6,877 nucleotides of DNA from CAZMCT01 sp964564785 (GTDB taxonomy: Bacteria; Planctomycetota; Phycisphaerae; UBA1845; Fen-1342), in NCBI GenBank assembly GCA_964564785.1, contig CAZMCT010000157.1:1-6877 (forward strand). The letters run 5' to 3'. The position numbers were made by a program, and so were the translations under genes. This document shows positions 1 through 5,147 of the stretch, piece after piece (position 1 is the first letter of the stretch; the number at the start of each line of letters is the position of its first letter). The notes beneath the pieces were generated by a model. It made no database searches. It was given only the letters and a program-made list of their open reading frames with translations, and was not told the origin of the DNA.

Positions 1-1279
1 GGCCACTGCTCCGCGCGTCTGGGACCTGTTGCGCGAGGTGCACGGCCGACTGCCAGTGCTGCCGGAGCTGCCGTGCCGGCTGGGGCCGGGGTGGATCGGC
101 TACATCGGGTTCGAGGCGGCCGACCAGCTCGAGACCTTGCCGCCCGCGCCGCCGCCGATCCTGGGGCTGCCGCTGGTGCGGCTGGCGCTGTACGACCGCG
201 TGGTCGTTTTCGACCACGTGTGCGGCACGGCGCTATCCATCGAAGTGCCGGCCGTCCGCCCGGCATTCGGAATCGCTCCCGAATCCGAGCCCGAAGCGCA
301 GGCGAGGGCCAACACGGAATCCGCCGTCCGACGAACAGTGTCCGCCAACTCCGCCGCGCGGAGCGAGTCTTTCGCGATGTCCCTCGCTTGCACTTCGGGC
401 TCGGACTGGGCTTCGGGCTCCGATTGCGCGTCGAGCGCCTACCTGCGCCGGGTCGAGCGCGCCCTGGAATACATCGCCGCCGGCGACATCTACCAGGTCA
501 ATCTCTCGCAGGCCATCGCCATCGAGGGGCTGCCTGACCCGCTGGCAACGTATCTGGCCGTGCGCGAATCGAACCCCAGCCGTTACGCCGCGCTGCTGTC
601 GTGGCCGGGCGGGGCGATCGCCTCCTGCTCGCCCGAGCTCTTTCTGCGCGTGCGCGACGGCCGGGTACGGACCAGCCCGATCAAGGGCACGCGGCCACGG
701 ACCGGCAGTGCCGCGCGCGACCGGGCCGCGCGGCGAGCGTTGCTCGCGTCGGCCAAGGAAGCCGCCGAGCTGGCGATGATCGTGGACCTGCACCGCAACG
801 ACCTGGGGCGCGTCTGTCGGCCGGGGAGCATTTGCGTCCAGCACCCCCGGCGGATCGAGTGGCATCCGACCGTGCTGCACACCGTCGCGGATGTCACGGG
901 CCGGCTCGCTGCCGGCAACGGGCCGCTGGACTTGCTGGCCGCGTGTTTCCCGGCCGGGTCGATCAGCGGGGTACCGAAGATCCGCGCGCTGGAGATCATC
1001 CGTGAGCTGGAGCCGCACGCCCGCGGGGCATACACGGGGGCCATCGGACACCTCGGGCTCGATGGCCAGATGACGATCAATGTGGCGATCCGCACGTTGC
1101 AGATCGAGGGTCGGCGCGGCGTGCTGCACGTCGGCGGCGGGATCGTCGCTGACTCCGACCCGGCCGCGGAATACGACGAGACGCTGGCGAAAGGCCGGGG
1201 CATCCTGCGCGGACTCGGCCTGGCGCCCCACGAGCCGGGCAGCGCAGCGAGGCAATCGTGGGCGGCTGGGTCAGCCTGA
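1..1279 (+). CDS. pabB: Aminodeoxychorismate synthase component I (PabB), 5' end cut off by the window
   Basis: PabB makes 4-amino-4-deoxychorismate from chorismate, with ammonia from a PabA/TrpG glutaminase, for folate synthesis in the cytoplasm. The frame is open to base 1, so the TTG at 29 is probably internal. Numbering from that TTG, the end of the N-terminal domain (GWIGYIGFE, 21-29) is followed by a Ser/Ala-rich linker (about 84-137) and the chorismate-binding domain (138-395). Visible motifs are GDIYQVNLSQ (152-161), SPE (201-203), PIKGTRPR (217-224), a KEAAELAMIVDLHRNDLGR block (243-261), FPAGSISGVPKIRALEII (307-324) and EYDETLAKGRGIL (381-393). Lys219 in PIKGT is the residue expected of PabB; anthranilate synthase TrpE has PIAGT there. 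About 425 residues are visible, against about 450 for full-length E. coli PabB, so part of the N-terminal domain is missing. It overlaps pabC by 22 bases. The linker is unusual because a palindromic repeat encodes it. Confidence 0.92.
   Translation, partial: ATAPRVWDLLREVHGRLPVLPELPCRLGPGWIGYIGFEAADQLETLPPAPPPILGLPLVRLALYDRVVVFDHVCGTALSIEVPAVRPAFGIAPESEPEAQARANTESAVRRTVSANSAARSESFAMSLACTSGSDWASGSDCASSAYLRRVERALEYIAAGDIYQVNLSQAIAIEGLPDPLATYLAVRESNPSRYAALLSWPGGAIASCSPELFLRVRDGRVRTSPIKGTRPRTGSAARDRAARRALLASAKEAAELAMIVDLHRNDLGRVCRPGSICVQHPRRIEWHPTVLHTVADVTGRLAAGNGPLDLLAACFPAGSISGVPKIRALEIIRELEPHARGAYTGAIGHLGLDGQMTINVAIRTLQIEGRRGVLHVGGGIVADSDPAAEYDETLAKGRGILRGLGLAPHEPGSAARQSWAAGSA
284..405. repeat. 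Imperfect inverted repeat (palindromic element) inside pabB
   Basis: The left arm 284-308 and the right arm 381-405 are reverse complements at 23 of 25 positions. The two exceptions are C297 opposite A392 and G301 opposite T388; the second would be a G-U wobble in RNA. Looser similarity continues outward to about 265 and 428 with small insertions. The 72-base centre (309-380) holds a second perfect hairpin: CTCCGC at 349-354, a three-base loop, and GCGGAG at 358-363. Every base lies within the pabB frame and is translated as the Ser/Ala-rich linker. The arm sequence resembles short repeats I associate with planctomycete genomes, but this is recollection, not a search result. An alternative is a locally generated palindrome with no mobile origin. 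Confidence 0.75.
393..428 (+). repeat. Two-copy 18-base tandem repeat in the pabB linker
   Basis: Bases 393-410 and 411-428 match at 15 of 18 positions and share the same first ten bases (CTTCGGGCTC). Eighteen bases is six codons, so the frame is kept, and the protein shows the near-repeats SGSDWA and SGSDCA. The first copy overlaps the right arm of the inverted repeat. The mirrored left flank (about 266-296) shows a weaker doubling of the same motif, which suggests the duplication belongs to the repeat element and did not arise separately in pabB. Confidence 0.65.
1249..1252 (+). promoter_or_regulatory. Ribosome-binding site (GAGG) for pabC
   Basis: GAGG lies five bases before the GTG at 1258, inside the last codons of pabB. 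It supports that GTG as the pabC start and translation of pabC coupled to the end of pabB. Confidence 0.6.
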
Positions 1280-2124
1280 ACGGCCAGCTCGTCTCGGCGG
1301 CCGACGCATGCGTCGCCGTCTCGGACGCGGCGTTCCTCTGGGGCGTCGGACTGTTCGAGACACTGCGGGCATACGGCGGCCGGCCGTTTCGGCTGGGCAT
1401 GCACGTGGACCGCATGCGCCGTTCGGCGCATTTGCTGGGCTGGCAACGCATCCCGGCGTCCGACACGCTGGTGGCCGCAACGCAGCAGGTGCTCACAGCA
1501 TCAGAGCTGGCCGATGCGCGGCTGCGACTCACCGTCACGCCCGGCGTGGTGCGGGCCGGGGCGGACGAGCCGGACCCGCCGACGATCGTCGCGACGGCCG
1601 CACCGCTGCCGGCCGAGCTCGCGTCGCACGCCGAGCACGGCGTCACCGTGGTCTGGAGCGTCGTCCGGCAGAATCCGCACGACCCGACCGTCGGCCACAA
1701 GACCACGAGCTACCTGCCCCGTCTGGTCGCCCAGCACACTGCCCGGGCCCGCGGGGCGTTCGAGGCGCTCTGGCTGACGCCCGGCGGGCACGTCGCCGAG
1801 GGCGCAGTCAGCAACGTCTTCGCCGTCCGGGACCGGCAACTCCTGACGCCGCCACTCGAAACGCCGGTGCTGCCCGGCGTCACCCGTGCGCTCGTCCTCG
1901 AGCTGGCGGCCGGGCTGGGGATCGGGGCGGCGGAGCAGGCGCTGACCGCGAATGAAATACTGGCCGCGGACGAGGTGTTCCTGACCAACAGCCTCATCGA
2001 GGTCATGCCGGTCGCGCGCATCGAGGATGTGACGATCGGCGCCGGTCGGCCCGGACCGGTCACCGGCGCGCTGGCCCTGGCCTACCGTGAGCTGGTCACG
2101 CGCGAGTGCGGCCGGTCGGCGTAG
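1258..2124 (+). CDS. pabC: Class IV aminotransferase-fold enzyme, probable aminodeoxychorismate lyase (PabC)
   Basis: This 288-residue PLP enzyme belongs to the fold-type IV family (branched-chain aminotransferase, D-alanine aminotransferase, aminodeoxychorismate lyase). The likely reaction is release of pyruvate from 4-amino-4-deoxychorismate to give p-aminobenzoate. Visible features are an N-terminal strand WVSLNG (4-9), GLFETLR (31-37), Arg52 in HVDRMRRSA (probable PLP-phosphate contact), the probable Schiff-base Lys148 in HKTTSYLPR, Glu181 in EGAVSNVF (expected near the pyridine nitrogen), TPPLETPVLPGVTR (197-210) and FLTNSLIEVMPV (241-252). The GTG start at 1258 fits the GAGG site and gives the usual short N-terminus. 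The family is hard to split by sequence, so the lyase call rests mainly on overlap with pabB; a transaminase acting on amino acids remains possible. The gene ends two bases from the stop of the convergent dehydrogenase. Confidence 0.85.
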   Translation: MGGWVSLNGQLVSAADACVAVSDAAFLWGVGLFETLRAYGGRPFRLGMHVDRMRRSAHLLGWQRIPASDTLVAATQQVLTASELADARLRLTVTPGVVRAGADEPDPPTIVATAAPLPAELASHAEHGVTVVWSVVRQNPHDPTVGHKTTSYLPRLVAQHTARARGAFEALWLTPGGHVAEGAVSNVFAVRDRQLLTPPLETPVLPGVTRALVLELAAGLGIGAAEQALTANEILAADEVFLTNSLIEVMPVARIEDVTIGAGRPGPVTGALALAYRELVTRECGRSA

Positions 2125-2126
2125 CT

Positions 2127-5039
2127 TCAGGCCAGCAGCTCGGCCAGCACCTCGATCACGTGCCGGGCCTCGACGCCGACGTGGTGCGCGATGTGGTGCC
2201 GGCAACTGAACCCTGACACTGCGACGGCCGCGTCGCCTCGCGCGCGGAGCGCGGGAAACAGCCGCTGCTCGCCCACGGCCCGGGCCACGTCGTAGTGCTC
2301 CACCTCGTGCCCGAACGCCCCAGCCATGCCGCAGCAGCCGCTGTTGATTTCCTGCGCCCGCCCGCCGCTGGCCGCCGACAGAATCGCCAGTGCATCGGCC
2401 GTGCCCAGAAGCGCCTTCTGGTGGCAGTGTCCGTGGTACAGCACGTCGGCCGCGGCCGGGCGGAAGCGCAGCCGACTCGGTTCGTCCCGCAGCCGCGCGG
2501 CGACGAACTGCTCGATGGTCAGCGTGCGGGCCGCGACTTGCCGGGCCGCGTCGCTCCGCACGAGCTGCGGCAGCTCGTCCAACAGCACGGACGCGCAGCT
2601 CGGCTCGGTGCTCACGATCGGCATCCCCCGCGCCGCATGCGGCCCGAGCACGGCCACGTTCCGCTCGGCCAGCCGCTGGGCCGCGCGCAGCAGGCCCTTG
2701 CTGATCAGCGGCCGACCGCAGCAGGCGTTGTCCACGACCAGCACTTCGCAGCCCAGGGCTTCGAGCACGCGGACCGCGGCCCGGCCGACCTGCGGCTGGT
2801 AGTAGTTCGTCCAGGTGTCGACGAAGTACAGCACCGGTTCCCGGCCGGCGTGCCCGTCGGCGCCTCGTTCGTGCTGCGCGAACCACTGACGGAACGTCTG
2901 CCGCGCGAACCGCGGCGGCGGCACGCGGCGATCCAGCCCGTACAGCTTCTCCATCAGCAGCCGCACCGGGCGCGACTGCATTACCCAATTTGAAACGGGT
3001 GCCAGGCGGCAGCCCCACGCCGCCAGCCCGACCGACGCGGCGATCACCCGGCTGCGGGCCGGCACACCGTGCCGCTCGTTGCGGTGGTGCAGCCACTCGG
3101 CCTTCAGCCGGGCCATGTCCACGCCCGTCGGGCATTCGGTCTTGCACGCCTTGCACGCCAGGCACAGGTCCATCACCTCGTCCAGCGCCGGGTCGGACAA
3201 CCCGTCGAGCAGCCCCCGGTTCGACAACGCCTCGCGCAACGCGTTCGCCCGCGCCCGCGTCGTGTCACGCTCGTCGCCCGTCGCCATGTACGACGGGCAC
3301 ATCGTGCCGATCAGCCGCTGGCGGCACTGGCCGATGCCTTCGCACTTCTGCGCCATCCCCGCCATACCGCCGTGCACCTCGAAGTCGAGCAGCGTCGCCG
3401 GCCGCCGCGACTCGTAGCCCACCCCATACCGCAGCGGCCCATCCATCGGCAGCGGGTCCACGATCTTGCCCGGGTTCAGCACACCGGCCGGGTCGAACGC
3501 CCGCTTGATCCGCCCGAACGCCGCCACCAGCCGCGGACCGTACGTTTTCTCCAGCCAGCACGAACGCACGATCCCGTCACCGTGCTCGCCCGTCATCGCC
3601 CCGCCGAACTCGGCCACCAGCGTGCTCACGCGGTCGCCGATCCGCCGCAACCGGCTGATGTCGTCCGGGGTCCGCAGGTTCAGCGCCGGTCGCACGTGCA
3701 GCAGCCCGACACTGGCGTGCCCGTAGTAACCTGCAAGCTCGATCCCCTCTTCGCGCAGTATCTCGCCGAAGCGCGCCATGTACGCCCCCAGCCGCTCCGG
3801 GTCGACGGCCGTATCGTCGACGAAGTCGTACGGCTGGATCTCGCCCGGCCGCGACATCAGCAGCCCCGTGCCGGCCTTCCGCACCTCCCAGACGTCCTGC
3901 TGGCGGACCGCGTCCGTGATGACCGGCCAGGCGTAGCCGATCTTGCGCTGTTCGAGGTCGGCGGCCAGTCTCTCCAGGCGCTGCGTGAGTTGCGCCGCAT
4001 CTTCGTCATACAGCTCGACAATCAGGATCGCGCCCGGCTCGCCGCGCAGAAACCCGCGCTTTCGCAGCATGGCCGGGTTGTCCTTCGTCGCGTCGAGGAT
4101 GAAGCGGTCGAGCAGCTCCACCGCAGCCGGCCGGTGCGCCAGCATGTCCGGCACGGCGTCGAGCGCGGCCTGGAGCGCGGCGAAGTGCGCCACCACAAGA
4201 CCCTTGTAGCGCGGCAGCGGGACCAGGTTGAGCGTCGCGCCGACGACGATGCCGAGCGTACCCTCGCTGCCGCAGATGAGCTGCTCGAGGTTGAGCCGGC
4301 CGTCGACGCACCGCAGCCGGTCGAGCGCGTAGCCGCCGTTCGAGCGCATGACCTTCGGAAAGCGGGCCGCGATCTCGTCGGCGTGCTCACGCAGCACGTC
4401 GGCCACCACCCGTTCGACCGCGCCGGCTCCGTTTTCCGGCCGGGTGCTCCCCGCCGCAAGCCGACCGGCGCTCTTTCCCCACGTGACGAGGTTTCCGTCC
4501 GCCAGTACCACGTCCACGCTCAGCAGGTGGTCGCTGGTCCGGCCATAGATGATGCTGTGTGCCCCGGCCGAGTTGTTCGCAATCATGCCGCCGATCGTCG
4601 CCCGGCTGCTCGTCGCCACGTCCGGCGGATAGTGCAACCCGTGCGGCCGCAGCACGGCGTTCAGCTCGTCGAGCACGACCCCTGGCTCCACACGAGCGGT
4701 CCGGCCGGCCGGGTCGATCTCGACGATGCCGTTCAAGTAGCGCGAGCAGTCCACCACGACGCCGCGGTTCACGCAGCCGCCCGTCAGGCCCGTCCCCGCC
4801 CCGCGCGGCGTGAGCGGCACGCCGTGCGCCCGGCACGCCTGCACGGCCGCGACGACGTCCGCGACCGTCCGCGGCAGGACGACCGCGTCCGGCACGATCT
4901 CGTAGATGCTGGCGTCGGTCGCGTACAACGCGCGCGAAAGGCGGTCACTGCGCAGTTCACCCGCCAGCCGCCCGCTCAATTCACGGACGACGGCCGCGAT
5001 CTTGTCCCCCGAGGACTCCACGCGCACCTCGACCTCCAT
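2127..5039 (-). CDS. Fused FAD-linked and Fe-S D-2-hydroxyacid dehydrogenase (D-lactate or D-2-hydroxyglutarate type)
   Basis: This 970-residue protein joins a GlcD-like flavoprotein to a GlcF-like iron-sulfur part, as in E. coli YdiJ and Shewanella Dld-II. It probably oxidises a D-2-hydroxyacid to the 2-oxoacid and passes electrons to the respiratory chain from the cytoplasmic side; no membrane segment is seen. Numbered from the ATG at 5039, the FAD domain shows PRGAGTGLTGG (78-88), GGMIANNSAGAHS (150-162) and GSEGTLGIV (257-265). The FAD-oxidase C-terminal domain shows YGHASVGLLHVRP (439-451), GEHGDG (484-489) and FDPAGVLNPGKIV (515-527). Iron-sulfur motifs are C566/C572/C581-P and C626-C629-C632-C636-P. 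Two CCG-type cysteine domains follow, with CCG at 773-775 and 902-904, GHCHQ (870-874) and GFSCRHHI (943-950). All key motifs are intact. The substrate cannot be read from sequence. The start is uncertain: GTG 5057, ATG 5039 or GTG 5027. The frame stays open to 5516, but that extension has no family similarity and overlaps the divergent gene. Confidence 0.93.
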   Translation of the reverse strand: MEVEVRVESSGDKIAAVVRELSGRLAGELRSDRLSRALYATDASIYEIVPDAVVLPRTVADVVAAVQACRAHGVPLTPRGAGTGLTGGCVNRGVVVDCSRYLNGIVEIDPAGRTARVEPGVVLDELNAVLRPHGLHYPPDVATSSRATIGGMIANNSAGAHSIIYGRTSDHLLSVDVVLADGNLVTWGKSAGRLAAGSTRPENGAGAVERVVADVLREHADEIAARFPKVMRSNGGYALDRLRCVDGRLNLEQLICGSEGTLGIVVGATLNLVPLPRYKGLVVAHFAALQAALDAVPDMLAHRPAAVELLDRFILDATKDNPAMLRKRGFLRGEPGAILIVELYDEDAAQLTQRLERLAADLEQRKIGYAWPVITDAVRQQDVWEVRKAGTGLLMSRPGEIQPYDFVDDTAVDPERLGAYMARFGEILREEGIELAGYYGHASVGLLHVRPALNLRTPDDISRLRRIGDRVSTLVAEFGGAMTGEHGDGIVRSCWLEKTYGPRLVAAFGRIKRAFDPAGVLNPGKIVDPLPMDGPLRYGVGYESRRPATLLDFEVHGGMAGMAQKCEGIGQCRQRLIGTMCPSYMATGDERDTTRARANALREALSNRGLLDGLSDPALDEVMDLCLACKACKTECPTGVDMARLKAEWLHHRNERHGVPARSRVIAASVGLAAWGCRLAPVSNWVMQSRPVRLLMEKLYGLDRRVPPPRFARQTFRQWFAQHERGADGHAGREPVLYFVDTWTNYYQPQVGRAAVRVLEALGCEVLVVDNACCGRPLISKGLLRAAQRLAERNVAVLGPHAARGMPIVSTEPSCASVLLDELPQLVRSDAARQVAARTLTIEQFVAARLRDEPSRLRFRPAAADVLYHGHCHQKALLGTADALAILSAASGGRAQEINSGCCGMAGAFGHEVEHYDVARAVGEQRLFPALRARGDAAVAVSGFSCRHHIAHHVGVEARHVIEVLAELLA
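5033..5037 (-). promoter_or_regulatory. Shine-Dalgarno-like GGAGG overlapping the predicted start of the dehydrogenase gene
   Basis: On the minus strand GGAGG begins at the G of the ATG at 5039 and lies five bases before an in-frame GTG at 5027 (codon 5). A comparably strong site is not seen before the ATG, where the nearest purine-rich stretch (GGTGAG) is about 13 bases away. The spacing therefore favours the GTG, which would shorten the protein by four residues. It could also be chance, since GAG GTC are normal codons here. Confidence 0.35.
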
Positions 5040-5147
5040 CGCTGGGCTCGGACTCACCAGTGTACCGGCGCCACCGCGAACGGGGCGAGTGTCGCGCGGG
5101 GCGTAACGCATCCGACACGCGGCGTCGGTTGCGCGTACGATACGGAC
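5040..5147. other. Divergent intergenic region between the dehydrogenase and U32 genes
   Basis: These 108 bases separate two divergently transcribed genes and must hold both promoters if neither gene is read from further away. For the plus strand a plausible promoter is listed separately. For the minus strand the best -10 candidate is TACACT (plus-strand 5059-5064), about 20 bases before the ATG at 5039, with no recognisable -35. A short inverted repeat, CCGAC at 5112-5116 and GTCGG at 5124-5128, lies within the plus-strand promoter and could be an operator. CGTA at 5134-5137 and TACG at 5141-5144 form another small palindrome over its -10. Small palindromes are common in GC-rich DNA, so neither is firm. 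Confidence 0.6.
5112..5141 (+). promoter_or_regulatory. Candidate promoter of the U32 gene, apparently leaderless
   Basis: CCGACA at 5112-5117 matches four of six bases of the -35 consensus TTGACA. After an 18-base spacer, TACGAT at 5136-5141 matches four of six of TATAAT. Six bases later comes the ATG at 5148, so transcription would begin at or next to the start codon. No Shine-Dalgarno sequence precedes that ATG, which agrees with a leaderless message. The match is modest and was made by eye. Confidence 0.35.

Noticed and set aside
233..1255. Long minus-strand open frame opposite pabB
   Set aside because: It is a by-product of high GC codons. The translation has no recognisable motifs, while the plus strand carries a full set of PabB motifs.
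1..1279. Anthranilate synthase component I (TrpE) as an identity for the first gene
   Set aside because: PIKGT with a lysine, in place of PIAGT, and the adjoining pabC-like gene point to PabB.
2131..2146. GGCC-spacer-GGCC hairpin just past the pabC stop as a terminator
   Set aside because: It has only four-base stems and no T run. It lies inside the dehydrogenase coding sequence.
1501..3165. 554-codon minus-strand open frame spanning the pabC and dehydrogenase 3' ends
   Set aside because: It runs antisense to pabC and out of frame with the dehydrogenase. Its composition is Arg/Ala-rich with no family features.
5044..5054. Eleven-base match to the pabB repeat (397-407) in the divergent intergenic region, possibly a second copy
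   Set aside because: It is too short, without the rest of the arm or an inverted partner. Such matches are expected by chance in GC-rich DNA.
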